A stretch of 57,985 nucleotides of DNA from Planctomycetota bacterium (GTDB taxonomy: Bacteria; Planctomycetota; Planctomycetia; Pirellulales; UBA1268). The notes beneath the pieces were generated by a model. That model had not been told where the DNA came from and did not search any database. It was given only the letters and a program-made list of their open reading frames with translations. Location: positions 1-57,985 of the forward strand of contig JAPOIM010000018.1 in assembly GCA_029978905.1 (NCBI GenBank), read 5' to 3'. This document shows, piece after piece, positions 44,133-52,665 of this stretch; positions within the stretch are counted from its first letter, which is position 1; each line of letters starts with the position of its first letter. The translations under genes and the position numbers were made by a program.

Positions 44133-44210
44133 GCTCGGGGTCGGCAAAAGTCTCGTCGCAGGGCGAGGAGAGGCCCAAACGCTCCTCGAGCTTTCGCCAA
44201 CCCCTCGCCT
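44133..44210 (-). repeat. Dispersed structured intergenic repeat, copy D
   Basis: The fullest match to copy A: the string GGCAAAAGTCTCGTCGC is identical, and ACGCTCCTC and TTCGCC are shared. The central arms are GGGC (44161-44164) and GCCC (44173-44176). The outer stem joins 44143-44155 to 44187-44198. It lies in the 235-bp gap before the metallophosphoesterase gene. Confidence 0.6.
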
Positions 44211-44340
44211 TGGCAATGCCCGTTGCCCGCAATCGCCACGGTGCTTCCGCCTGCTGTAGCCGCGGGTGCCGATCTGGTAGCGTGAGCCCATGCGAGCCTG
44301 AAGAGGCACGCGTGGGCTCATCACCAGGGGAGGAAGTGCT

Positions 44341-45717
44341 GTGGCGGAGCGTCGTCAGTTGCGTTGGGGGCGGCACTGGCCGCAGTGGGCTCGAGTGTGG
44401 GTGCTCACCTGGGTGGCGTGCGTTCCCGCCTGGCAGGTGGCGACCGCGCACGAAGGGGACGAGCACGAGCATGCTCACGCGGCAGAGCCCTCGTGGCCCG
44501 ACGCTCTCTACCTGCCGACGCCCTTTCCCGATCGCATTTGCCTTTCCATCACGGCTGATGCAGCCCATGAGATCGCTGTCACCTGGCGAACGCGCGCGGC
44601 AAACGCGGTGAGCATGCTTGAGATTGCCGTGGCGGAAGGTGGGCCCGATTTCGTGGGGAAGGCAGAGCGGATCGAAGGCACGTCCTCGGTGCTGAAGACG
44701 GACCTTGGCGAGGCCCGCTACCACGAGGCCCGCGTGCAAGGGCTCGAGCCCGCTACCCGCTATCTCTACCGCGTGGGTGACGGCGAACACTGGAGCGAGT
44801 GGTGCCAAACCGAGACGGCCGCCGACGGTCACGAGCCGTTTGTGTTTGTGTATTTCGGCGACGCCCAAAATGATCTCCGCAGCCACTGGTCGCGAGTCGT
44901 GCGGAATGCGTTTCGTGACGCACCTCGGGCGGCGTTTTTTTTGCACGCGGGTGACCTGATCAACCGTGCGGAGGCAGACCGCGAGTGGGGGGAGTGGTTT
45001 GAGGCGTCGGGCTTCATCCACCGCACGCTGCCTGCCCTGGCGACGCCCGGCAATCACGAGATGGCCCGGGGCGATGACGGCGGTCGACGGCTGAGCCATC
45101 ACTGGCGGCCGACGTTTGCGTTGCCCGAGCAGGGGCCCGCAGGCCTCGAGGAGACCTGTTACGCGATCGACTACCAGGGGGCGCGGTTCGTTTCGCTCAA
45201 CAGCAACGAGCAGATTGCTGAGCAGTCGGCCTGGCTTGAAACCGTGCTTGCCGACGAGGCCCCGACCTGGAAGATCGTGACCTTTCATCACCCGATTTTT
45301 TCATCCGCGAAAGGTCGGGATAACCGCGAGCTGCGTGAGGCGTGGCAACCGCTCTTCGACCGGCTCGGGGTTGATCTCGTGCTTCAGGGCCACGACCACA
45401 CCTACGCCCGCTCGCCCCGCCTGACGTTTCAGCCCGGCTCACTTGATGAGGTGAATCTCGCCGTTGGTGACAAGCGGCAGCAGACCGATTCCGGCACCGT
45501 GTACGTCGTGTCGGTGAGCGGACCGAAGATGTACGACCTCGAGCCGCAGCCGGTTATGGAGAGCTGGGCAACTCGCACCCAGCTTTACCAAGTGATTTCG
45601 GTCACACCTGAGAGCTTGAGCTACCGTGCGCTCAACGCGATCGGAGACGTCCACGACGCCTTCCGGCTTGAGCGGACCGCCGAGGGCACGACACGGCTCA
45701 TTAATGAACCACGGTGA
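44341..45717 (+). CDS. Secreted purple-acid-phosphatase-like metallophosphoesterase
   Basis: 458 residues from a GTG start with GGGAGGAAG just upstream. A signal peptide (to about residue 37) is followed by an N-terminal fibronectin-like domain (DRICLSITADAAHEIAVTWRT, ARVQGLEPATRYLYRVGDG), typical of purple acid phosphatases. The metallophosphatase core has the ordered metal motifs GDAQND, GDLINR, GNHE, FHHP and GHDHTY. It should hydrolyse phosphate esters outside the cytoplasm. A His-rich stretch (EGDEHEHAHAAEP) follows the signal. Its stop lies 77 bases before the CehA-like gene, so the two are probably one operon. Confidence 0.9.
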   Translation: MAERRQLRWGRHWPQWARVWVLTWVACVPAWQVATAHEGDEHEHAHAAEPSWPDALYLPTPFPDRICLSITADAAHEIAVTWRTRAANAVSMLEIAVAEGGPDFVGKAERIEGTSSVLKTDLGEARYHEARVQGLEPATRYLYRVGDGEHWSEWCQTETAADGHEPFVFVYFGDAQNDLRSHWSRVVRNAFRDAPRAAFFLHAGDLINRAEADREWGEWFEASGFIHRTLPALATPGNHEMARGDDGGRRLSHHWRPTFALPEQGPAGLEETCYAIDYQGARFVSLNSNEQIAEQSAWLETVLADEAPTWKIVTFHHPIFSSAKGRDNRELREAWQPLFDRLGVDLVLQGHDHTYARSPRLTFQPGSLDEVNLAVGDKRQQTDSGTVYVVSVSGPKMYDLEPQPVMESWATRTQLYQVISVTPESLSYRALNAIGDVHDAFRLERTAEGTTRLINEPR

Positions 45718-45794
45718 AACGGACGCACGGTGCAAGAAACGGTCCCGAGCCATCTGAGCATCGGGAGGAGATCACTGCCGGGGGAGTGTGTGTG

Positions 45795-48407
45795 ATGTGT
45801 CACAAGCGACGAGCCAAGGTTGTGCTGGTGCTGTTTGCCGCGGTGGTTGGTTGGGTGCCTGGGCTGCGTGGCGCAGGGGCCGATGACGCGAATCAGCCGC
45901 TCGCATCAGGCGTCGCACGCCTCCTGCAGTCGCTCGATCTGTTGGGGGCACCGCTCCCAATGCCGGTGACAGAGTCGCTGCAACGGGCCATTCGTGCGGA
46001 AGATGGGGAGGCGATTCGTCGCTTGCTCGATCCACATGTGTTGGTCCATGTGCACGTCAATCCAGAGCTGCGGGTGAAGGTGCGACGTGGCGAGGCCGCG
46101 GCGGTGCTGCAGCAGGCCGGATACACGCCGGTCATCGTGCGGGTGGAAAACGAGGCCACGGTCACACGACGGGTTCGTGTGCAAAGTCCGCAAGCGGGCC
46201 CGATCTACTCCGGGACATCCGAGGGGTCGCTCGTGCGTCAGGCCCAGACAGAACTTGGCGAGAATCAAAACACCGATCAGCAGCGACGGTTTTTGGAACT
46301 GGAGATGTACGCGGCGGCCCCGCTTTCTGATCGACTCAGCGGCCACGCAGAAGAGTACATGCTGCTGCTGATACTCAGCAGTGAGGCGGGGGCGAGGGAA
46401 GCCACGCTGGTTTTTGATCTGGGGCAAGGCACGCAGGACCTGGGGTTCCGCAGCGAAGTCCCGGTCCTGTTTTCAATCCGGCCAGCGATCGAGGTGCCAC
46501 TGCGGGTGCTGGACGTTGATGGCCAGCCGACAACAGCTCGTCTGGAGATTCGTGATCGTGACGGCCATGTCTATCCGCCACAGGCTCGGCGGCTCGCGCC
46601 TGACTTTTTCTTTCAGCCACAGATCTATCGCGAAGATGGCGATGTGGTGCGATTACCCCCTGGTGAGTTTGAGGTGACGGCCGGACGCGGTCCTGAATAT
46701 CTGCAGCAGACGATGCCACTGACCGTGAAGGAAGACGGATCCTCGCAGCTGTCTGTGCAGCTCACGCGGTGGATCAATCCCATGCACGCTGGGTTTTGGT
46801 GTGGTGACCATCACATCCATGGAGCGGGCTGCTCGCACTACGACAATCCCACGCAAGGCGTGACGCCCGCAGACATGTTTCGGCAGGTCGCCGGAGAGGG
46901 GCTGAATGTTGGCTGTGTGCTGACCTGGGGCCCGTGCTTTGATCATCAGCGGACCTATTTTTCTCCGCTGGCGGATGACGTGAGTTCGCCGCAGACCCTG
47001 CTGAAATACGACCTTGAAATCAGCGGTTTTGGGTCGGCGGCGATGGGGCATGTGTGCCTGCTCAATCTGTTTGATCAGACCTATCCCGGTTCGGAGGGAA
47101 CGTCGACGAAAGGCTGGCCGACGTGGACGGTGCCGGTGATGCGGTGGGCGAAGGAGCAGGGAGGGATCACGGGGTATCCACACTCGGCGCTCCACGTTGA
47201 TGCCGAGCAGACCGCGGAGTGGCTCGTGGCGACACGCGATCGTGATCGCGATCGTCAACTGTCGCAGGATGAGGCGACCGGCAGGCTCTTGCCTGAACGG
47301 TTTGACGAAGCTGACGAGGATGGCAACGGGATGCTCAGTCAAGATGAGCTGCGAGCCAGTGCGGATCGCGCGTCGCAGCAACTTCCCAATCTTGCGATCC
47401 CTGCTCTCAACGGCGGAGGCGCCATGGAGATATTTGTCAGTACGGCGGAAGGCGTGTGTGACTTTATCAGCGCGATGGACACCGCGAGGATTCCGGAATG
47501 GAACACCTGGTACCACCTGCTCAACTGTGGTTTTCCGTTGAAGCTCAGCGGTGAGACCGACTTCCCCTGCATGAGCAGTCGGCAGGTCGGGCAGGGGCGT
47601 GTGTATGTGCAGTTGGGGCAACCCACGGAGCTCGATTTTGCAGAGTGGTGTCGCGGGGTTGCGGCAGGCCGGTCGTATGTCTCCGACGGTTATGCGCATG
47701 CCTTGAAGTTCGGCGTGGATGGCCACGTGCCGGGGGAGCAACCGTTGTCGCTCGCACAGCCGGGGACGGTGCAGGTCCAGGCCACGGTGGCGTTTGCTCC
47801 GGAGGTTCCCGTCGCGGTGGCGTATGGCACGCTCGAGCCCGCCGCGGGGCGACGCATGGTGGGGGATACCATAAACCTGCATGCTCCCCGGGAGACACGG
47901 ATGGTGCAGGGGGGCGAGCGGAGCGTGGAGCTCATCGTCAACGGGCGTGTGGTGGCGACCAGCGTTGTTCCCGCCGATGGTCAGCCACACGACGTCGCAT
48001 TTGAGGTCGACATCGACAGGAGCAGTTGGGTGGCGGTGCGGCAGTTTCCGCAGCTGCACACCAATCCCGTTGACGTGATCGTGGAGGGACAGCCGATCCG
48101 GGCGTCACGGGCAAGCGCCCTGTGGTGTGCCGAGTCGGTCCAGCGATTGTGGGAGACCCGTCAGCGTTTTATTCGCAGCGACGAACGCGAGGCGGCGCGA
48201 GACGCGTACACGCGGGCGCTCGCTGAGTACCTCAAGCGGGCTCAGGAATCACCAGACGAGAACCTGCAGGTGCCGCAGGCGGTGCCGCTGCAGATCCAGG
48301 AAGCACGCCGTTCGGTCGGTCGTGGCTTGGGCGGCAACGAAAAGGGCAGAGAAAGAGGGCGGACGTTCGCCGTCGCCTCGGCCGCCGCCGCACCTGCTGG
48401 CGGCTGA
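45795..48407 (+). CDS. Secreted CehA/McbA-like metallohydrolase with two EF-hands
   Basis: 870 residues. I chose ATG 45795 because GGGGAG lies about 9 bases upstream and a signal peptide follows (KVVLVLFAAVVGWVPGLRGAGA); a GTG at 45714 overlapping the previous stop is the alternative. After beta-rich N-terminal domains, WCGDHHIHGAGCSHYDN (about 334-350) gives the metal-binding start of a PHP/CehA-type domain. Two calcium-binding loops, DRDRDRQLSQDE and DEDGNGMLSQDE (about 480-520), are inserted within it. Related proteins hydrolyse carbaryl esters, but the substrate here is unknown. It follows a phosphoesterase gene. Confidence 0.8.
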   Translation: MCHKRRAKVVLVLFAAVVGWVPGLRGAGADDANQPLASGVARLLQSLDLLGAPLPMPVTESLQRAIRAEDGEAIRRLLDPHVLVHVHVNPELRVKVRRGEAAAVLQQAGYTPVIVRVENEATVTRRVRVQSPQAGPIYSGTSEGSLVRQAQTELGENQNTDQQRRFLELEMYAAAPLSDRLSGHAEEYMLLLILSSEAGAREATLVFDLGQGTQDLGFRSEVPVLFSIRPAIEVPLRVLDVDGQPTTARLEIRDRDGHVYPPQARRLAPDFFFQPQIYREDGDVVRLPPGEFEVTAGRGPEYLQQTMPLTVKEDGSSQLSVQLTRWINPMHAGFWCGDHHIHGAGCSHYDNPTQGVTPADMFRQVAGEGLNVGCVLTWGPCFDHQRTYFSPLADDVSSPQTLLKYDLEISGFGSAAMGHVCLLNLFDQTYPGSEGTSTKGWPTWTVPVMRWAKEQGGITGYPHSALHVDAEQTAEWLVATRDRDRDRQLSQDEATGRLLPERFDEADEDGNGMLSQDELRASADRASQQLPNLAIPALNGGGAMEIFVSTAEGVCDFISAMDTARIPEWNTWYHLLNCGFPLKLSGETDFPCMSSRQVGQGRVYVQLGQPTELDFAEWCRGVAAGRSYVSDGYAHALKFGVDGHVPGEQPLSLAQPGTVQVQATVAFAPEVPVAVAYGTLEPAAGRRMVGDTINLHAPRETRMVQGGERSVELIVNGRVVATSVVPADGQPHDVAFEVDIDRSSWVAVRQFPQLHTNPVDVIVEGQPIRASRASALWCAESVQRLWETRQRFIRSDEREAARDAYTRALAEYLKRAQESPDENLQVPQAVPLQIQEARRSVGRGLGGNEKGRERGRTFAVASAAAAPAGG

Positions 48408-48428
48408 CGGCCCAAGAAAGCCTGCAAG

Positions 48429-48518
48429 CGGAGAGGACGGGATTCGAACCCGTGGACCAGCTTTTGACCGGTCACGTCTTTAGCAAAGACGCGCATTCGA
48501 CCACTCTGCCACCTCTCC
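48429..48518 (-). tRNA. tRNA-Ser (anticodon GCU)
   Basis: The minus strand folds as a class II tRNA. The acceptor stem is GGAGAGG with CCTCTCC, and the D-arm GCAGAGTGGTCGAATGC is typical of tRNA-Ser. The anticodon arm is CGTCT-TTGCTAA-AGACG with anticodon GCT. A long variable arm (GACC with GGTC) and the T-arm GGGTTCGAATCCC follow. The discriminator is G, as in serine tRNAs. CCA is not encoded. It would read AGC and AGU codons. Confidence 0.97.
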
Positions 48519-48657
48519 GGTGGACAGGTCTGCATCGACCTGAGTCGGAGGTATTCTGAAGGCAACGTTGCCCGACCGCAAGATTCTGCGGATCTTTTGC
48601 GGAGATTGGCGGTTTGTGGGGCTTCGACGAAGCAGATCCCCGACGGGAGGACGCATT

Positions 48658-49980
48658 GTGGTGAACTTTCAGCAGCCTGCGAAGAAGCTGCCGCGAGCCC
48701 GTCTCGTGCGTGCGGTGGGCGTGGCGGCGTTTGCTGTGTGGACGCTCTCTGGTGCCTTGCGGGCTGCGGAACTCAGTGCCGCGGCGGCGCGGGCGAGCGT
48801 GCGTGCCGACGATGCCAAGCGGCACGTGGCGGCGCTTGCGGACGATGCCTTGGAAGGCCGGGCCGCGGGGAGTCGTGGCGGGCGGGCTGCGGGGACTTAC
48901 CTCGTCGACGAGTTTCAGCGAATCGGCGTCGATCCTGCGGGCGACGAGGGGGGCTTCTACCAGCGGTTTGGCACGATGCGAAATGTGCTCGGCATGCTGC
49001 GCGGGAGTGATCCCGAGGCCAGTCGCGAGGCGGTCGTGATCGGAGCTCACTACGACCATGTGGGCTATGGCACGCCGTCCAACAGCTTCGGCCCCACCGG
49101 ACGCATCCACAACGGCGCCGATGACAACGCCTCGGGCGTGGCTGGGTTGCTGGAGGTCGCGGAGGCGTGCACGCTCCTGCCGAGGCGGCCCAAGCGGACG
49201 CTGGTGTTTGCGCTGTGGGACGGGGAAGAGGTGAACCTTCTCGGATCGAGCCATTTTGTGCGTGAGCGGCCCTTGCCCCTTGCGCACCATCGTGTCGCCT
49301 TTTCGATCAACCTCGACATGATTGGTCGGCTACGAGGCGAGCGGCTCGAGGTGTATGGCACGCGTTCGGCGGTCGGCCTGCGACAGACAATCGTGTCCGC
49401 GAATCTCCCGACAGGGCTGAAACTCGCCTTCTCGTGGGAGTGTTCCAAAGATTCCGACCACTACCCGTTTTTGGCGGCGGGTATCCCCACGGTGATGTTT
49501 CATACCGGGCTGCACTCGGAGTACCACCGGCCGAGTGACGATGCGCACCTGGTGAACTATGCCGGGATCGAGCCGGTGACGGGCTTGGCTCTTGAAACGC
49601 TGCTCGCGGTCGCGGATGCGCCGGCGAGCCCCGATTTCCGCGACGTCTGCCTTGCGGAAAATGAGTCTGGCCGCCGCCAACTCGAGGCCGAGGCTCCGCC
49701 TGCGCCTCCGAAGCGTTGGGGCTTGGGAACGCGGCCTGACGCCGCCGATCCCACGGCTCCGTTGGTGGTTCGCGTTTCGCCAAACACGCCCGCGGAGCGA
49801 GGTGGCTTCCGCATTGGCGACCGCGTGGTAGCGATCGATCAGCAGCCACTGATCGACCAAGGCGACATGGTCGCGCGACTGGCCCAAGCCGCGGACAGGG
49901 TCGACGTGGGCATCGAAAGAGAAGGGCGGCTTCTCGAACTGCGGTTGGTGGTGAACCCAACCGCAGGCGGCGCCGAGTAG
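48658..49980 (+). CDS. Secreted M28-family zinc aminopeptidase with PDZ domain
   Basis: 440 residues from a GTG at 48658, chosen because GGGAGG ends 7 bases before it. A signal peptide (AVGVAAFAVWTLSGALRAAE) is followed by the M28 core. Zinc ligands and catalytic residues are visible in order: GAHYDHVG, HNGADDNASG, WDGEEVNLLGS, NLDMIGR and HSEYHRPSDD. A C-terminal PDZ domain follows (about 355-430, VVRVSPNTPAERGGFRIGDRVVAID). The protein should act as a periplasmic or secreted aminopeptidase. It is divergent from the tRNA gene. Confidence 0.92.
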   Translation: MVNFQQPAKKLPRARLVRAVGVAAFAVWTLSGALRAAELSAAAARASVRADDAKRHVAALADDALEGRAAGSRGGRAAGTYLVDEFQRIGVDPAGDEGGFYQRFGTMRNVLGMLRGSDPEASREAVVIGAHYDHVGYGTPSNSFGPTGRIHNGADDNASGVAGLLEVAEACTLLPRRPKRTLVFALWDGEEVNLLGSSHFVRERPLPLAHHRVAFSINLDMIGRLRGERLEVYGTRSAVGLRQTIVSANLPTGLKLAFSWECSKDSDHYPFLAAGIPTVMFHTGLHSEYHRPSDDAHLVNYAGIEPVTGLALETLLAVADAPASPDFRDVCLAENESGRRQLEAEAPPAPPKRWGLGTRPDAADPTAPLVVRVSPNTPAERGGFRIGDRVVAIDQQPLIDQGDMVARLAQAADRVDVGIEREGRLLELRLVVNPTAGGAE

Positions 49981-50122
49981 ATTTCCGGCACCGCCGCCCA
50001 GCCGTCATGCGACTGCAGAAGCGAAGTCGCTACGCCAGATGAAAGGCCTCAGGGAAAGACCTCGATAGAGGAAAGGCCTTGAAGAAGCCCTCGGGGAACG
50101 CGAGGCGAGAACGAGTGGACGA

Positions 50123-50497
50123 CTATTCGTCGTCTTCTTCGTCCCACTCTTCATCGTCGTCTTCCCACTCTTCGTCTTCTTCGTCGTCGTACTCTTCGTC
50201 CTCTTCTTCCTCGTCCTCGACTTCTTCCCACTCTTCTTCGTCGAGGTCACCCTCTTCTTCGTCTTCTTCCGCTTCCTCTTCGTCCTCTTCTTCTTCGTAG
50301 TCGTCGTCTTCGTACTCTTCGTCGTCCTCGTACTCTTCGTCGTCTTCGTCCTCAGCTTCCTCGTCGTCTTCTTCATCGAAAGCGACGGGGGACTGGACTG
50401 CGACCCCTTCGAACAGCGGTTCGGCAGCCTGAAGTTCAGACAGCTCCTCCCATGAGAACACGTCCTGCTGCAGCCTTGGACTGGCAACAATCGTCAC
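50123..50497 (-). CDS. Extremely acidic small protein
   Basis: 124 residues from a GTG at 50497 with CGAGGAG about 9 bases upstream. The first 40 residues are ordinary (TIVASPRLQQDVFSWEELSELQ, then FEGVAVQSPVAFD). The remaining roughly 84 residues are almost only Asp and Glu, with scattered Tyr, Trp, Ala and Val. The codons are mainly GAA/GAG and GAC/GAT in mixed use, so this is not a simple triplet expansion. A strong start signal and the sequenced leader hairpin favour a real gene. A chaperone-like, calcium-binding or nucleic-acid-mimic role is possible; none is shown. Confidence 0.75.
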   Translation of the reverse strand: MTIVASPRLQQDVFSWEELSELQAAEPLFEGVAVQSPVAFDEEDDEEAEDEDDEEYEDDEEYEDDDYEEEEDEEEAEEDEEEGDLDEEEWEEVEDEEEEDEEYDDEEDEEWEDDDEEWDEEDDE

Positions 50498-50963
50498 GGC
50501 AAAATCTCCTCGAGTCGGTTCATGGGCCGGTGAGCCATCGGCTCACCGGAGTCGCGATCACCACGCAACGACGAAACACCTGGAACGAACAATCAACGAA
50601 CAAACACAGTTTGAAGAAACACACCGAAGCGTACCGTGCATCGGCACACTGCGTTCATTTCTTGGAACAAATCTGGAACGCATTGCATGTGCTGCATCCA
50701 ATGCGTTCGCACTCGCGCACCGCGTGGGTAGGCGAGCGACGCATCCATTCCTCTTCACGAGGACTCGATGACGCCGAAATCTCGCAGACCCGCTCGGCCT
50801 TCTCCGTAGACGCACGGTCAACGGAGTGGGCAAGAGTTTGTCCAGCAGAACCAATGCTTGCAAGCCTTGGAAGGCAAAAATTCGCCAGTTTTTCAGCGGC
50901 CACCACCGCTGCGCCGGTGGGCTTGTTTGGCATGCTCCTTGCAACGGCCCGCTCGCGGGACGC
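50498..50963. other. 466-bp region without a recognised gene
   Basis: It lies between the starts of the acidic-protein gene and the end of scpB, both leftward. It includes a locally AT-richer leader (about 50575-50720) and the hairpin listed next. A 92-codon minus-strand frame (50655-50933) has no proper ribosome site and odd composition, and I do not accept it. A structured RNA or long leader of the acidic-protein mRNA is possible. Confidence 0.4.
50527..50549 (-). promoter_or_regulatory. Leader hairpin upstream of the acidic-protein gene
   Basis: A perfect 10-bp stem, CCGGTGAGCC (50527-50536) with GGCTCACCGG (50540-50549), has a 3-base loop. It begins 29 bases upstream of the start codon. 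No T-run follows on either strand, so a leader structure or protein-binding palindrome is more likely than a terminator. Confidence 0.5.
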
Positions 50964-51785
50964 TCAATCGGCTTCGTCGCTCGTCGAATCCGCTGGCGCG
51001 TCGTCGTCCTCGTCGCCGCTGTCACCGTCGAGTTCGGACACTTGGGTCTCGTCTTCCTCGTCGAATTCCGTCTCGTCGGGAGGCGGGGGCAGGTCGATCG
51101 GTGGCAGTTCGTCGATGTGGCCGAGGCCAAAGATCTGCAGGAACTGGCGTGTGGTGACGTAGTAGTTCGGTCGACCGAGTTCTTCGGAGCGGCCCCCGAT
51201 TGCGATCAGCTCACGCTCGAGCAGGTGGCGGAGCATTTCGTCGCAGCCGACGCCTCGGATCGCTTCGGCGTCGGCCCGGGTGACGGGCTGGCGGTAGGCC
51301 ACGATCGCCAGGGTTTCCATGGCGGCGGCCGAGAGACGCGTTTCGGGGGCGGAGTCGATCAGTCGGCGGAGCCAGGGCCCAAACGGGGCTCGCGAGAGCA
51401 GCTGGAAGCCGCCAGCGATCCACTCGATGCGGAAGGCGGAGCCCTCGGCGTCGTAGGTGGCGTTGAGCTCACGGATCAGCGCTCGAGCACGCGTGCCGTC
51501 GGTCAGCCGGGCGAGTTTCGCGAGCTTTCGCGTCGGCAGTGGTTCGCGGGCGAGAAAGAGGGCGGCCTCCAGGTGCGCCTGCTCCTCGGTGCGCAGCAAC
51601 TCGTCCGGCTCGTCGATCACGGGGGCCGTGGCGGCGGTAAGCGGCTGTGGCGGTGTGGACGGTGGCAGCAACCGGTGAGGCTGGGGCTGCCACGCACGGG
51701 GCCAATCGGCCGGTGTGCGGCGGTCGAGAGGACCACCGGGGCTGCGGTCGAAGCGGGCCGCGAGATCGGTTCGTCCACGTCGCAA
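50964..51785 (-). CDS. scpB: Segregation and condensation protein B
   Basis: ScpB partners ScpA and SMC in chromosome condensation. The winged-helix core is clear: LEAALFLAREPLPTRKLAKLA, FQLLSRAPFGPWLRRLI, LSAAAMETLAIVAYRQPVTRADAEAIRGV and IGGRSEELGRPNYYVTTRQFLQIFGL. A TTG at 51785 with GGAG 8 bases upstream is my best start (273 residues); GTG 51620 is the alternative, and no ATG precedes the core. The C-terminal 40 residues are strongly acidic (EFDEEDETQVSELDGDSGDEDDD), an unusual tail. scpA is not in the window. Confidence 0.88.
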   Translation of the reverse strand: MRRGRTDLAARFDRSPGGPLDRRTPADWPRAWQPQPHRLLPPSTPPQPLTAATAPVIDEPDELLRTEEQAHLEAALFLAREPLPTRKLAKLARLTDGTRARALIRELNATYDAEGSAFRIEWIAGGFQLLSRAPFGPWLRRLIDSAPETRLSAAAMETLAIVAYRQPVTRADAEAIRGVGCDEMLRHLLERELIAIGGRSEELGRPNYYVTTRQFLQIFGLGHIDELPPIDLPPPPDETEFDEEDETQVSELDGDSGDEDDDAPADSTSDEAD

Positions 51786-51823
51786 GCGACACGCTCCGGA
51801 GCTCAGGCTCGGTGGGGGTGTGA

Positions 51824-52558
51824 TTAGGGGCCTTGGGGCCCGCCGGGCATGCTGGCCCTCCACTGGCGGACATCGTCGAGCAGCCGCTGCATGGCCTGCT
51901 CGGGATCCTGCTCGGTGGCGTGAAACATCCGCACGAGCTGCCCCGTGGGATCGGCAGCGACTCGGCATGAGCAGTGGTAGAAGCGGCCACCCGCCGTCGG
52001 CTGGCAGGTGACGCCAAAGGCTCCTACCGCGGTCAGGGCCGACGTCATGTCGACGGGGCTCGCTGCGTTGAAGGGCGGGGCAGCGGTCATGGCAACGGGC
52101 TGCACCAACCCCTGTGGGCTCTCAGGTGCCGCGGCAGTGCCTGTGGTGCTCGACCACAAAGGGGACTCGACCTCCCCGGGTGGTCGTCGGACCGTGGCCG
52201 TGGGCCACGACGCGCGATCGGCCATGCCGAAGCTGGGGGCGTTGCTCGAGAGGTCCACGGTGGGCAGCACCTCAGTGGCGTCGGCGGCGGTGCCCGCGAG
52301 CGTTAAGGGTGCGGTGGCATCTGGGGCCGCATCCGGGGCGGCCAGGGGCACTGCGGCTTCGGCGGCCTGGGCTGGCAGCAGGTCTGCGGCAGGCGTGCTC
52401 GCCACCGCTTCGATTTCGTCGGCGAAGAAGGCCGAGGCTGGCTTCCATGCGGCATTCCACACCGTGTCCATCACGTCGGATGGGAGCAGGTGGGAAAACA
52501 TCGCGATCAGCGGCACCACCAGGCCAAACGCGGCCAGGAGGCAGGTCCGGATTTTCAT
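51824..52558 (-). CDS. Uncharacterised membrane-anchored protein
   Basis: 244 residues from ATG 52558 (MKIRTCLLAAFGLVVPLIAMFSHLL). One N-terminal hydrophobic helix acts as anchor or signal. A long Ala/Pro/Thr-rich low-complexity region (about 50-185) leads to a small C-terminal domain with three cysteines (TCQPTAGGRFYHCSC) and a helical end. No family is recognised. An upstream ATG at 52627 would add 23 residues without a signal-like start. It lies between scpB and the peptidyl-prolyl isomerase, all on the minus strand. Confidence 0.6.
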   Translation of the reverse strand: MKIRTCLLAAFGLVVPLIAMFSHLLPSDVMDTVWNAAWKPASAFFADEIEAVASTPAADLLPAQAAEAAVPLAAPDAAPDATAPLTLAGTAADATEVLPTVDLSSNAPSFGMADRASWPTATVRRPPGEVESPLWSSTTGTAAAPESPQGLVQPVAMTAAPPFNAASPVDMTSALTAVGAFGVTCQPTAGGRFYHCSCRVAADPTGQLVRMFHATEQDPEQAMQRLLDDVRQWRASMPGGPQGP

Positions 52559-52665
52559 GAAGGAAAGGGCCTCGGGCGGAATGAGTTCGGGCGGGAGGGT
52601 ATCGACTTGGCCGATACGGGGCAACATCCGCCTTGCGTGCGGGGCTCGACCCTACCCAGATTCCT

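Noticed and set aside
43432-45291. 619-codon minus-strand frame spanning two plus-strand genes
   Set aside because: It crosses the coiled-coil gene, repeat D and the phosphoesterase gene, all of which have good starts and motifs on the plus strand.
50655-50933. 92-codon minus-strand frame in the gap upstream of the acidic-protein gene
   Set aside because: The AAGGAG sits only one base from the ATG, the translation has odd composition, and no motif is visible.
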